Origin: Candidatus Calescibacterium sp. | GTDB lineage: Bacteria; DRYD01 | DNA: 50,279 nt | Direction of reading: 5' to 3' | Assembly (NCBI GenBank): GCA_025057615.1 | Contig: JANXBF010000006.1 | Location: forward strand, 1-50,279 | In this document: one piece after another, positions 42,395 to 50,279 of the stretch | How positions within the stretch are numbered: the first letter of the stretch is position 1 | Layout of the letters: every line of letters begins with the position of its first letter | Translations under genes and position numbers: made by a program | Notes under the pieces: model-generated | Seen by the model: only the letters and a program-made list of their open reading frames with translations | What the model was told of the DNA's origin: nothing | Databases searched by the model: none

Positions 42395-43750
42395 ATGAAA
42401 TATAAACTGAGTTTATGGGATTCAGTATTCATAGTGATGGGATCCATGATTGGGTCCGGAATCTTCATAGTTCCATCCATTATTTCCTCAAAAATACCCG
42501 ATAGTACAACAGTTATACTGATATGGATATTGGCAGGAGTAATAACAATTTTAGGGGCAATAAACTATGCAGAACTAGCTTCGATGTTTCCTTCAAAAGG
42601 TGGCCAATACACTTATCTCAAAGAAACCTATGGTAGTTTGGTTGGGTTTCTGTTCGTTTGGACAAGTTTTTTCGTTATACAAGCAGGAACAATAGCAGCA
42701 GTAGCAATAGCAATGGCAAAATATACAGGAACCTTCGTCCCATTTGTCTCAGAACAAAACACTATAATAAACTATGGAATTCTTAAAATAAACACAGCTC
42801 AGATAGTAAGTATCATATCAATAGCAATACTAACAATGATCAATATAATAGGTTTAAAGTTGGGTTCAACTGTTCAAAACGTATTTACGATATCAAAAGT
42901 TGCCGTAATCATAATACTTGTGAGTTTCGCCTTCTTAAACCCAATAGGAAATACAGAAAACATTTTTTCAACCCACAGTGTTGAAAGTTTATCAAATATA
43001 AATTTAGCTTTGATGGTGTTTGCTTGGAGTTTATCAAAAGTTTTTTTTGCCTATGACGCTTGGTACTACTTAACCTATATATCACACGAAGTAAAAGAAC
43101 CAAACAAAACTATACCCCTAGCAATGGTAATAGGAACAGGATTAACAACAATAATATATGTCATAACAACAATAAGCTATTTTTATGTTTTGGGAATAGA
43201 GGGAGTTAGTAAATCATTTGACAATAAAGTTGCTGAAGAGGTATCAAAATTAATATTTCCCACGTTTGGAGTGTATTTCATTTCTTTGGGAATAATAATA
43301 TCCACTTTTGGATGTAACAACGGTTTGATACTGACAAGTTCAAGATTAATATACGCTCTAGCTTCAGACAAAATGTTTCACCCATCATTGGCTAAAGAAC
43401 ACCCAAAATATAATACTCCCCACATAGCTTTAACTTTTCAAGCTATATGGATAAGCATTTTAATACTACTTGGTAACTATAGTTCCTTACTCACTTATGT
43501 AACTTTTGCATCCATAGCATTCAACTTCTTGACAGTATTGGCAGTAATAATTCAAAGGTTTAAAAATCCCAATCTAGAAAGGCCATTCAAAACATGGTTC
43601 TACCCATTAACAACCATATTATACTTATTATCAACATTTATTTTTATAATCTATACTTTCTTGAGCAGCCTAATGGAAACCATAACAGGAATAGGTATAA
43701 TACTTACTGGACTAATAGCTTATAAAATCATCAAAAATCCAAAAATATGA
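42395..43750 (+). CDS. APC-family amino acid permease
   Basis: I start at ATG 42395; an in-frame TTG lies directly before it. The 451-residue protein has about 12 membrane helices and the APC signature GSMIGSGIFIVPSII, followed by NYAELASMFPSKGGQYTYLKE and FAWSLSKVFFAYDAWYY. It resembles LAT/SteT-type serine-threonine or cationic amino acid transporters. The substrate is unknown. No Shine-Dalgarno sequence is visible. It overlaps the next gene by 4 bp (ATGA). Confidence 0.9.
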   Translation: MKYKLSLWDSVFIVMGSMIGSGIFIVPSIISSKIPDSTTVILIWILAGVITILGAINYAELASMFPSKGGQYTYLKETYGSLVGFLFVWTSFFVIQAGTIAAVAIAMAKYTGTFVPFVSEQNTIINYGILKINTAQIVSIISIAILTMINIIGLKLGSTVQNVFTISKVAVIIILVSFAFLNPIGNTENIFSTHSVESLSNINLALMVFAWSLSKVFFAYDAWYYLTYISHEVKEPNKTIPLAMVIGTGLTTIIYVITTISYFYVLGIEGVSKSFDNKVAEEVSKLIFPTFGVYFISLGIIISTFGCNNGLILTSSRLIYALASDKMFHPSLAKEHPKYNTPHIALTFQAIWISILILLGNYSSLLTYVTFASIAFNFLTVLAVIIQRFKNPNLERPFKTWFYPLTTILYLLSTFIFIIYTFLSSLMETITGIGIILTGLIAYKIIKNPKI

Positions 43751-44709
43751 AAAAAATATTTATTTTTCTTAGTTTAATACTTATCTTTACATTCTCATGT
43801 AAACAAAATGAGCAAACAAAAGAAATAAATCAAATAATAGAACACATAAAACAAGATAATTATCAAGAAATAGTAATAAAAATTGATGAACTGATTAAAT
43901 TCAAAGATAATAATAGTAGGAATATACTTCATTATTGTTCCATTAATAATTCAGTTAATACTCTTAAACATTTACTAAAACACAAAGAATTTAAAAATAT
44001 GATAGATCAAAAGGACAAATATGGTAATTCCCCACTAAAATTAGCAATACAAAAGGGAAATAAAGATATAGTGGAATTACTTTTAAATAACGGTTCAGAT
44101 ATCAATTTAAGAGACAATTTTTTAGGATTCACACCAATTATGACAGCAGCATTCAATAACAAAAAAGAAATAGTTAAGCTTTTATACAGCAAAGGAGCAA
44201 ATCTCTATGATAGAGACCTACAATATAATATGTCAATACCGTTCTGGATAGTAAGAAAAAACGATTTAGAAATGCTAAAATTCATAATAGAAGAAATGAA
44301 ATACAAAAGTGAAGACTTGAAAGAACTAATGTTAGAAGCAACAATGACACCAAACATCAAAGAGGACATAATAGAATATATATACCATGTAGAACCAACT
44401 TCTATAAATTACCAAAATGACGAAAATATTAATCCATTAATGGGATGTATAATAAGTGGAAATTTCAAACAAGCACAACTAATAATCTCAAAAAACAAAA
44501 GATTATCGTTTCTAAAAGATCAAAATTCATGTAACATAGTAGATCACTTTTTTATGAATCATGAAACAGAAAGATTAGGAAATCTCCTAGAACTACTACA
44601 CAAAAGTTTTTCAAAAGAAGAAATGAATGTGTTAATTACAGAGTCGCGTATTTACCATTCATTGAGTAACGAAGAAAGAAAAAAATTGTGGGATCAATTT
44701 TTTAAATAA
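43747..44709 (+). CDS. Ankyrin repeat lipoprotein
   Basis: The 320-residue protein has a lipoprotein signal peptide (MKKIFIFLSLILIFTFSC) with Cys at 18 and the relaxed lipobox TFSC, unlike the usual LAGC. Two or three ankyrin repeats follow (DKYGNSPLKLAIQKGNKDIV, NFLGFTPIMTAAFNNKKEIV), then degenerate helical repeats. It is probably anchored to a membrane. It overlaps the permease gene by 4 bp. A second ankyrin gene is 3.5 kb upstream. Relaxed lipoboxes are frequent in spirochaetes, a weak hint to the host. Confidence 0.85.
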   Translation: MKKIFIFLSLILIFTFSCKQNEQTKEINQIIEHIKQDNYQEIVIKIDELIKFKDNNSRNILHYCSINNSVNTLKHLLKHKEFKNMIDQKDKYGNSPLKLAIQKGNKDIVELLLNNGSDINLRDNFLGFTPIMTAAFNNKKEIVKLLYSKGANLYDRDLQYNMSIPFWIVRKNDLEMLKFIIEEMKYKSEDLKELMLEATMTPNIKEDIIEYIYHVEPTSINYQNDENINPLMGCIISGNFKQAQLIISKNKRLSFLKDQNSCNIVDHFFMNHETERLGNLLELLHKSFSKEEMNVLITESRIYHSLSNEERKKLWDQFFK

Positions 44710-44710
44710 T

Positions 44711-44962
44711 TCAGGTTAGATATTCCTCTATTTTTGTAGCCAATTCAATATCCTTATGAGTCACTTTACCCTCTGAATGGGTAAACAAGGTAACTTTGCA
44801 ATTCCTATATGATATAAGAGTATCAGGGTGGTGGTTATACTTCTCAGAAAGGTAAGCCAAAGCATTAAAAAACATAACTGCTTCTTTAAAGTTATTGAAA
44901 CTAAAATCTTTTGTTAGCTTATCATCTTCTATTTTCCAGCCTTTTTTTAGTAAGTTTTCCAT
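44711..44962 (-). CDS. Pterin-4a-carbinolamine dehydratase (PCD/DCoH)
   Basis: The 83-residue protein has the PCD pattern: GWKIEDDKLTKDFSFNNFKEA, then AYLSEKYNHHPDT with the catalytic His pair, and VTLFTHSEGKVTHKDIELA. The family dehydrates 4a-hydroxytetrahydropterin, or takes part in pterin cofactor metabolism. No phenylalanine hydroxylase is seen here. It is convergent with the ankyrin lipoprotein, one base apart. Confidence 0.92.
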   Translation of the reverse strand: MENLLKKGWKIEDDKLTKDFSFNNFKEAVMFFNALAYLSEKYNHHPDTLISYRNCKVTLFTHSEGKVTHKDIELATKIEEYLT

Positions 44963-45050
44963 CTTAGCCCTCCGCTTTATTATTTAAATATGAAATCATT
45001 TTATCCTCCAAGGAAAATTTTAAAAAAGATAGAACTAAAAATGGGAGATT

Positions 45051-45713
45051 ATGAAGCTATATCTTTTTTTTGGTCCTCCAGGAAGTGGTAAAGGTACTCA
45101 AGCAAATCTTATAAAACAAAAATTTCCCAAAACCTTGTATTTATCAACAGGAGATTACATGAGATACCACATAAAAAACCAAACAGAAATCGGAAAAATG
45201 GCACAAAATTATATAAACCAAGGAATGCTAGTTCCATCATCTCTGATCAATAAATTAGTCCTTGAAGAAATAAACAAAATGAAAACTAACAACCCTTCAC
45301 AGATTGTCATACTTGATGGGTATCCCAGAACAATAGAGCAACTGCAGTTCTTAATACAAAACATATCAAAACCATATTTAACAATATTCTTTGATATATC
45401 CTTAGAAAAAATAATAGAGAGAATATGTTTAAGAAGAATTTGTCCAAAATGTAATTCAATATACCACTTAATCTATCAAAAACCCCAAAATAACGAAAGA
45501 TGCGACTTCTGCAATATCCCCCTTATACAGCGAGAAGACGACAATGAGGAAATAGTAAAAAAAAGATATGAAATATACAAAGCTGAAACCCTGCCCGTTA
45601 TAAAAGAAATAGAAAATCAAAACCTACAAATAGTATTCGTAAACTCATCACAAGAAATAACCAAAATATTTGAACAAATACTACCCTATTTTGAAACCAA
45701 CTCTCAAGAATAG
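45051..45713 (+). CDS. adk: Adenylate kinase with zinc-type lid
   Basis: The 220-residue protein has the P-loop GPPGSGKGTQA, STGDYMRYH, the substrate site LDGYPRTIEQ, and a lid with four Cys (CPKCNSIYH...CDFCN), the zinc-binding variant, followed by QREDDNEEIVKKR. It equilibrates AMP, ADP and ATP. GGGAG lies only 3 nt before the ATG, closer than usual. Its last 10 bp overlap the convergent metalloprotease gene. Confidence 0.96.
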   Translation: MKLYLFFGPPGSGKGTQANLIKQKFPKTLYLSTGDYMRYHIKNQTEIGKMAQNYINQGMLVPSSLINKLVLEEINKMKTNNPSQIVILDGYPRTIEQLQFLIQNISKPYLTIFFDISLEKIIERICLRRICPKCNSIYHLIYQKPQNNERCDFCNIPLIQREDDNEEIVKKRYEIYKAETLPVIKEIENQNLQIVFVNSSQEITKIFEQILPYFETNSQE

Positions 45714-46183
45714 TTAGAGAGAATTTTCTCAATAGCACTAACCAACTCTCTATAGAGGCGTTCATCATAATCCATTAGCAATTCGTGATTTGTAAAAAAA
45801 ACTGAAAATACTTGAGCAAAGAACTCTTCCAAACTGCATTTTGCCTGATGACCCAAAAAAATTTTTTGATCCCTTTGATAATGATAAAAAGAATTCCATA
45901 AATACTCAAAATGGAAAAATCTGGAAAATTTAGGATGCCTAAAAACGTGATGTCCAAGCTCATGAAAAAACGTTTCTAAATAAAAATCATAAATGTAAAT
46001 AACATTCTTTACATACATTCCCCCTAATGTCTTAATATGACAAGTATTGACTATTCTAATTCTTATATCTCTACAAAATAATGAATAAAGATCTTCTCCG
46101 AGTAACTCTTTTGCTTTCAAAAGCAAATCATCCAAATTAGAAAACCTTATAACCTTATTTCTCACGCTAGCAAAATGTGCCAA
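45704..46183 (-). CDS. Small HELGH zinc metallopeptidase-like protein
   Basis: The 159-residue protein has the zincin helix TFFHELGHHVFRH near residue 75 and a downstream EEFFAQVFSVFF that can give the third ligand Glu, so all metal-site parts are present. The size and layout resemble minimal zincin domains such as ImmA/IrrE-like or Colicin/anthrax-LF-type peptidases; there is no DNA-binding domain. The start overlaps the end of the upstream gene (46162-46515) by 22 bp, so both are translationally linked, and one may regulate the other. Confidence 0.75.
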   Translation of the reverse strand: MAHFASVRNKVIRFSNLDDLLLKAKELLGEDLYSLFCRDIRIRIVNTCHIKTLGGMYVKNVIYIYDFYLETFFHELGHHVFRHPKFSRFFHFEYLWNSFYHYQRDQKIFLGHQAKCSLEEFFAQVFSVFFTNHELLMDYDERLYRELVSAIEKILSNYS

Positions 46184-46515
46184 TTAATAACCACCTTCTT
46201 TCGAGGGATTCCCATGGAAGGAACCTTAAAATCTTCAATTATCTGATTAACTAATTCTTTAAAATTCTTATTGAAATGATCTTCATCCATATTATCCATA
46301 AGGACAATTATCTGATTTATTTGCTCATTAATCTCAACAAACCTTTCTTCACGTATGAGATCAAAAATTTCCAGAATTTTCAAAATAACTTGATAGTGAA
46401 CTACACTATCACTTTCTTGAAGCAAATTTAAAATATAATCCTTACAATGATCATAATTGTATGTATTAAATAGAATCAGGATTTCAAGTAATTTTATTTT
46501 CTGATTTATATTCAT
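46162..46515 (-). CDS. Unknown small helical protein
   Basis: The 117-residue protein is predicted to be all-helical: paired helices rich in Ile, Leu and Asp/Glu (KIKLLEILILFN, YQVILKILEIFDLIREERF, FKELVNQIIEDFKV). No family is recognised. Its end overlaps the HELGH protein start by 22 bp. The texture is like HEAT or TPR helices. No Shine-Dalgarno sequence is visible. I consider it real mainly because of the overlap and the clean frame. Confidence 0.6.
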   Translation of the reverse strand: MNINQKIKLLEILILFNTYNYDHCKDYILNLLQESDSVVHYQVILKILEIFDLIREERFVEINEQINQIIVLMDNMDEDHFNKNFKELVNQIIEDFKVPSMGIPRKKVVINWHILLA

Positions 46516-46560
46516 TTTTCTCTTAATAATTATTTTATAAAAAGATATACAGTTATCCTT

Positions 46561-47313
46561 TTACAGTTCTATTTTAGTTATCAAAATATCATGAAGTTCT
46601 TTAGAATTTTTGTTTATATTGAAAAAAAGCTCAAGATGAGTAAGTCTTTGTAGAAATGGACTGGTATGAGTAACAGGGACAAAATTATCGGAAAAGAAAT
46701 CCTGGTGATCATGACCTCCCAGAATCAAAAACCTACTCACAATATTCTTGTAGTTGTTGAATATAAATTCTGACAAAACCAAATCATCCTTTATCCCAAG
46801 ATGAGAAAGAATTATAAATAAATCAGTTATTTTATAGTATGCTTCTATCTGCTTTCTAACTGAATCTATGGTTCTTTCAAATCTAAAACTTGTCAGCTTT
46901 TCCCAAAAAGAGTCAGGAGGATACTGAGGTTTGGTGACACCAACTATAGTCAACCTAATAGAATCAACAACTAAATGAAGAGAAGGGTTTATCTTTTGCT
47001 CTTTGAAAAACTTGTCTATCACATTACAAGCCAAAAATGGATATTTTCTTAACCTACTATAAAAAACAGGTCTAAAATAATTAAACTCTCTATTACCTAA
47101 ACATATAGCAGTATATTTTAACTCATCTATATATTTAAAAGTCCTTTCAATAGGATAAAATAACACATTACCGCCTTTGAGTATATCTCCACTATCAACA
47201 AGTATTTTGGATGTATCACATTTGTCTAACAGATCCTTTATTTTACTAACTTTCTTCCTGTTAAAGTTTCCGTGAATATCAGAAGTATGGAAAACAGATA
47301 AAACCTTTTTCAT
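46561..47313 (-). CDS. Metallophosphoesterase with GNRE substitution
   Basis: The 250-residue protein is a calcineurin-like phosphoesterase domain like the N-terminal half of 5'-nucleotidases: TSDIHGNF (D-x-H), DSGDILKGG, GNREFN, LSHLG, GGHDHQDF. The usual GNHE motif reads GNRE, replacing the conserved catalytic His by Arg while keeping the Asn ligand, so activity is probably altered. It has no signal peptide and no C-terminal substrate domain. The ATG overlaps the nadE stop by one base. Confidence 0.85.
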   Translation of the reverse strand: MKKVLSVFHTSDIHGNFNRKKVSKIKDLLDKCDTSKILVDSGDILKGGNVLFYPIERTFKYIDELKYTAICLGNREFNYFRPVFYSRLRKYPFLACNVIDKFFKEQKINPSLHLVVDSIRLTIVGVTKPQYPPDSFWEKLTSFRFERTIDSVRKQIEAYYKITDLFIILSHLGIKDDLVLSEFIFNNYKNIVSRFLILGGHDHQDFFSDNFVPVTHTSPFLQRLTHLELFFNINKNSKELHDILITKIEL

Positions 47314-49022
47314 TATACTCTTTTAGTTATTGGTAGCCTTCTATCTTTTCCAAAAGCTCGAGATGTTAACTTAACACCTGGTGGTGCCTGACGTCTTTTA
47401 TATTCAGCAATTTCAACATTTTTTATTATCTTTCTTACAAATTCCTCATCAACTTTTAAATTATTAGCTATATAAGAGGGGGAAAAGTTACCCTCCAAAT
47501 ACATTTTTAGTACAGAGTCAAGTACTTCATAAGGTGGAAGTGTATCCTGATCGGTTTGATCAGGTCTTAACTCAGCAGACGGAGGTTTAGTAAAAACCCT
47601 GTCTGGTATAACCAAATTCCTTGAATTATACCACTTGGAAACTTTATAAACTTCAGTTTTGTATAAATCTTTTATGGGAGCAAATCCTCCTGCCAAATCA
47701 CCATACAAGGTGGCATAGCCAACACTCATCTCACTTTTATTACCACAGGCTAAAACTAAATAACCAAACTTGTTAGACAATGTCATTATTATATTCCCTC
47801 TAATTCTGGCTTGAAGGTTTTCTTCCGCAACAGTGAAAGATTTGTTACCAAACTTTTCATAAATATCACTCAAACCATGAATAAAACTGTCATAAATATC
47901 GGATATTGGAATAATTTCAAAGTTTATTCCGAGAGATTTTGCGAGAAACTCAGCATCCTCAACAGAATGACTTGAAGAAAACATACTTGGCATAGAAATA
48001 CCCAATACATTTTTGGGGCCCACGGCCTCATAAGCAATACAACTAACAAGAGATGAGTCAATACCTCCAGACATAGCAACTATAACTTTATTGAAGCCAT
48101 TTTTAACGATATAGTCTCTTGTTCCCAATACACAAGCTTCAAAAATCTCTTGCTCTCTATCAAAAAATTTGTAACATTTGTTCTCATCTTTCTTATTTTC
48201 TGATACTAAGCTCAATTCAGTTTTTATAACAGTGTAATTCATACCAGCCTTAGGAAGATTTCTTCGGATACTATTAAACCTTGAAGCTCTCAAATCTTCT
48301 ATAGAAATATAACAGTCGAGCAAATATTCTCTGAATGACGGAGCTCTGCAAATCGTTTCCCCTCTATTTGATATAACAGAAGATGTCCCATCAAATACCA
48401 GCTCATCCTGTCCTCCAACCAAATTACAATAAGCAATGAAAACACCGTAATCAGAAGCCCTGATTTTTAACATGTTCTCTCTCAATACAGGCTTCATAAC
48501 ATGATATGGAGAAGCAGAAATGTTTATCACTAAATCTGCACCTATGGAGGCCAATGATAACAAAGGATCAGCTGGATACCATATATCTTCACAAATAGTT
48601 AAACCTACTTTTATACCCTCCCTAGACTCAATTATCAAGATATTATCGCCTTTTTTAAAATATCTCTGTTCATCAAAAACACCATAATTCGGTAAATGAA
48701 TCTTGTTATATACCCAAATATTATGGTTTTCTACTACTGCAGCAGAATTGTAAACACTATCAGTGAAACCAACAAAACCTATCACTATTATTTTATTATT
48801 AGAATACTTTTTTATCTTTTCTAAATATTGATACTGATCCTCAATAAAATGAGGATAGAAAAGCATATCCTCTGGTGGATAGCCTGTTAAACATAATTCT
48901 GGGAAACAAATTATTTTTGAATTTTCACATCTTTCAATAAAAGAGACAACTTTTTCGAAATTATATTTCAGGTCCCCAACAATAGGGTTTACTTGACAAA
49001 TAGATAAACTCACTAGCCCCAC
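47313..49022 (-). CDS. nadE: Glutamine-dependent NAD synthetase
   Basis: The 569-residue protein joins an N-terminal nitrilase-type amidase (the Glu-Lys-Cys triad in FPELCLTGYPPEDML, KIHLPNYGVFDE and GLTICEDIWYP) with a C-terminal NAD synthase domain (AMSGGIDSSLVS PP-loop, LYGDLAGGFAPIKDLYKTEVY, PPSAELRPDQTDQDTLPPYE). It makes NAD+ from nicotinate adenine dinucleotide with glutamine. The start used is GTG 49022; a second GTG 9 bp further in is possible. No strong Shine-Dalgarno sequence is visible. It is the first gene of the block and overlaps the next by one base. Confidence 0.94.
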   Translation of the reverse strand: MGLVSLSICQVNPIVGDLKYNFEKVVSFIERCENSKIICFPELCLTGYPPEDMLFYPHFIEDQYQYLEKIKKYSNNKIIVIGFVGFTDSVYNSAAVVENHNIWVYNKIHLPNYGVFDEQRYFKKGDNILIIESREGIKVGLTICEDIWYPADPLLSLASIGADLVINISASPYHVMKPVLRENMLKIRASDYGVFIAYCNLVGGQDELVFDGTSSVISNRGETICRAPSFREYLLDCYISIEDLRASRFNSIRRNLPKAGMNYTVIKTELSLVSENKKDENKCYKFFDREQEIFEACVLGTRDYIVKNGFNKVIVAMSGGIDSSLVSCIAYEAVGPKNVLGISMPSMFSSSHSVEDAEFLAKSLGINFEIIPISDIYDSFIHGLSDIYEKFGNKSFTVAEENLQARIRGNIIMTLSNKFGYLVLACGNKSEMSVGYATLYGDLAGGFAPIKDLYKTEVYKVSKWYNSRNLVIPDRVFTKPPSAELRPDQTDQDTLPPYEVLDSVLKMYLEGNFSPSYIANNLKVDEEFVRKIIKNVEIAEYKRRQAPPGVKLTSRAFGKDRRLPITKRV

Positions 49023-49130
49023 AGTGGATAAAATTATACCATAACATATTTTATACCTTTTATTAATCTTTTTTTATATTCTTATTAACATATTTTTAAA
49101 AAAGTAAAAAAAATGTAAAACTATTGTTGT

Positions 49131-49247
49131 CTTTTTTAAAAAATAGATTGTTTTCTTTTTTAAAAAATAGAATAATATAATATAATGATGGTAAAATTTT
49201 ATCTTTTAAATATTAAATATCAAACAAAAATATATAAATATCAAACA
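49131..49247 (+). promoter_or_regulatory. Promoter region with two pairs of direct repeats
   Basis: Within this 246-bp gap before the PilX-like gene lie CTTTTTTAAAAAATAGA twice (49131 and 49155, 24 bp apart), overlapping TATAAT boxes at 49176-49186, and AAATATCAAACA twice (49215 and 49236, 21 bp apart). The spacing of about two helix turns suggests paired regulator sites flanking the -10 box. No clear -35 was found. Confidence 0.5.
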
Positions 49248-49268
49248 GCAATGTAAGGGGGATCCAAA

Positions 49269-49730
49269 ATGCTAAAGCAAAAAGGTAGTGCATTGGTACA
49301 AATACTACTATTATCAGTTTTACTCCTAAATGTTATTATACTTTCTTTAACAAATCATATAAACAATAACAAAAAATTATCAAAAATAACAGAGAACACT
49401 GATCTAAGGGCTTATGAAGTTGCCAAAGCAGGAGCAGTAGAAGCACTTGCATTCTTTAGGAGACAAACAACACAACCAGTAACAGCATTCAATCCAACCA
49501 GCAATGACTCAGAAAACCCAACCATAGGAATAGTAAGAACCATAGAAATTTTTTCCAGAACAAATAGACTTAGAGGAAGATATGAAATTAATAGAGATAG
49601 AATACAAGATGTATCCTCTTTCTATAATAAACCACCTGGAACAATATGGGCAATATATTCCCAAGGATCGATAATAAGGAGGGAAACAAATAAAGTGATT
49701 TCAAACAAGACAATAGCTTTTCTAATATGA
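49269..49730 (+). CDS. PilX-like protein, N-terminal part up to in-frame TGA
   Basis: The 153-residue reading frame starts MLKQKGSALVQILLLSVLLL, a PilX-type N-terminus (basic, G-S, long hydrophobic helix), followed by AYEVAKAGAVEALAFFRRQ, the usual helix after it, and then a beta-rich part with WAIYSQGSI. AAGGGGG lies 7 nt before the ATG. The frame ends at TGA 49728-49730, but the same frame stays open for 183 codons to the window edge and carries typical PilX sequence, so this is probably the front of a longer, interrupted gene. Confidence 0.75.
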   Translation: MLKQKGSALVQILLLSVLLLNVIILSLTNHINNNKKLSKITENTDLRAYEVAKAGAVEALAFFRRQTTQPVTAFNPTSNDSENPTIGIVRTIEIFSRTNRLRGRYEINRDRIQDVSSFYNKPPGTIWAIYSQGSIIRRETNKVISNKTIAFLI

Positions 49731-50279
49731 AGAATAGCTATAAATGTTCCATATGAATCAACTATAATATGGAGCTCAGTATCAAATGTCATACTACAAT
49801 CAAGAACAAGATTGATTTCTTCATCAATAAATATTGCAGGTCCATCAGGTACTGGAACACCAACTGTTCAAAATCAAAGCGCTATTCTACCACACTCAAT
49901 AAACTATGTAACTAATTATAGTATAGTAAACTTTAATAATATTTTTGGAATGACTTTAGATGAAATGAAAAACATGGCAGACCATATAGTAAATAGCTCA
50001 TCCAACTTTCCACAATCATCCCCCACAAATCCATTCAAAAGTAAAATAATAATAATCGACACAACAACTCCAATAACATTACAACCGTTCTACGGTTCAG
50101 GAATAATAATCTCACGAGCCAATATAACAATCCCTAACACAAGACCAATAAATTTTAATGGTATAATATATATGATGCCAAACACAACTCTATCAATCAA
50201 CTGCCCAGGGACAATTAACGGAATAATAATATCTGAACATGGTAATAATGGCCAGATAATATTAAATAATCAACATGGT
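49731..50279 (+). pseudogene. Continuation of the PilX-like gene after the in-frame TGA (cut by window edge)
   Basis: The frame continues without a stop for 183 codons to the edge. It begins RIAINVPYESTIIWSSVS and later has YGSGIIISRANI, INFNGIIYMMPN and INGIIISEHGNNGQI, the stacked beta-strand pattern (GSGiLiv..n, fnGiiyv, GaIi) of PilX-like pilus proteins. No start codon with a ribosome site lies near the break. Either a nonsense mutation has split the gene or the TGA is read through. TGA is used as a normal stop in other genes here (for example 1449-1451, 7207-7209). Confidence 0.7.
49746..49775 (+). other. Hairpin downstream of the in-frame TGA
   Basis: GTTCCATAT and ATATGGAGC form a 9-bp stem (one T-G pair) with a 12-nt loop beginning with G. 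It starts 15 nt after the TGA and its loop 24 nt after. This placement and the G at the loop start resemble the loose bacterial SECIS consensus; it may be chance in AT-rich DNA. Confidence 0.3.

Noticed and set aside
49728-49730. Genetic code change with TGA as Trp
   Set aside because: TGA terminates several well-defined genes in the window (for example 1449-1451, 7207-7209, prfA).

Overview
The window is AT-rich chromosomal DNA (roughly 30% G+C by eye), densely packed with genes that often overlap by 1 to 20 bp. It looks like a low-GC, flagellated, probably anaerobic bacterium. The signs are a flagellar export gene (fliR), a 7-iron ferredoxin, a beta-keto acid cleavage enzyme, tandem PilZ domains, pilin-like genes, and a lipoprotein with a relaxed lipobox. 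Spirochaetota (for example a Brevinema-like lineage) is my best guess, at low confidence. I see no transposase, integrase, prophage, CRISPR array or rRNA.

Layout. 1-292: an unknown gene cut by the left edge (-). 486-4470 (+): a membrane-anchored pseudokinase, a Nudix hydrolase, two DUF3137-like membrane paralogs and a MOFRL-type glycerate kinase. 4523-6370 (-): a zinc-ribbon protein, a prepilin directly behind tRNA-Pro(GGG), and a PilX-like protein. 6529-10043 (+): an HD phosphohydrolase, a small membrane protein, a HIT protein, FolC and endonuclease IV. 10060-24036 (-): a decayed acid-phosphatase pseudogene, a CPA2 antiporter, GAPDH, a secreted 5'-nucleotidase, a GT2 glycosyltransferase, uridine kinase, ferredoxin, an unknown repeat-rich protein, a G5/3D cell-wall protein, two small charged proteins, a BKACE enzyme, transketolase directly behind tRNA-Ala(TGC), and MtnA.

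24375-31210 (+): TyrS, an unknown protein, RF1, a DUF116-like protein, a secreted protein, a double PilZ protein and MetG, closed by a strong terminator at 31229-31257. 31280-31597 (-) is a small orphan and 31765-32901 (+) a degenerate flavoprotein. 32896-39646 (-): SDR, a membrane protein, MarC, TilS, trigger factor, FliR and a 'quinate 5-dehydrogenase'-family protein. 39738-44709 (+): an ankyrin protein, nitroreductase, glycogen synthase, an APC permease and an ankyrin lipoprotein. Then come PCD/DCoH (-), adenylate kinase (+), and a (-) block with a HELGH metalloprotease, an unknown protein, a metallophosphoesterase and NAD synthetase. 49269-50279 (+) is a PilX-like gene interrupted by an in-frame TGA.

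Most notable is a small repeated element found three times: upstream of GAPDH (12858-12890, -), trigger factor (37852-37888, -) and the nitroreductase (40215-40254, +). It is a CCGC(C/T)...GGCGG hairpin followed by AATANAAAT and then (C)ACC. The tail can pair with the hairpin loop, and the pairing is compensatory between copies, as in an H-type pseudoknot. Each copy starts at or overlaps the stop codon of the upstream gene, and two end 11-13 nt before a start codon that has no Shine-Dalgarno sequence. Other unusual points are two tRNA genes that end 7-10 nt before start codons without a Shine-Dalgarno sequence, a nonsense codon in a pilin gene with a SECIS-like hairpin behind it, and several catalytically degenerate enzymes.
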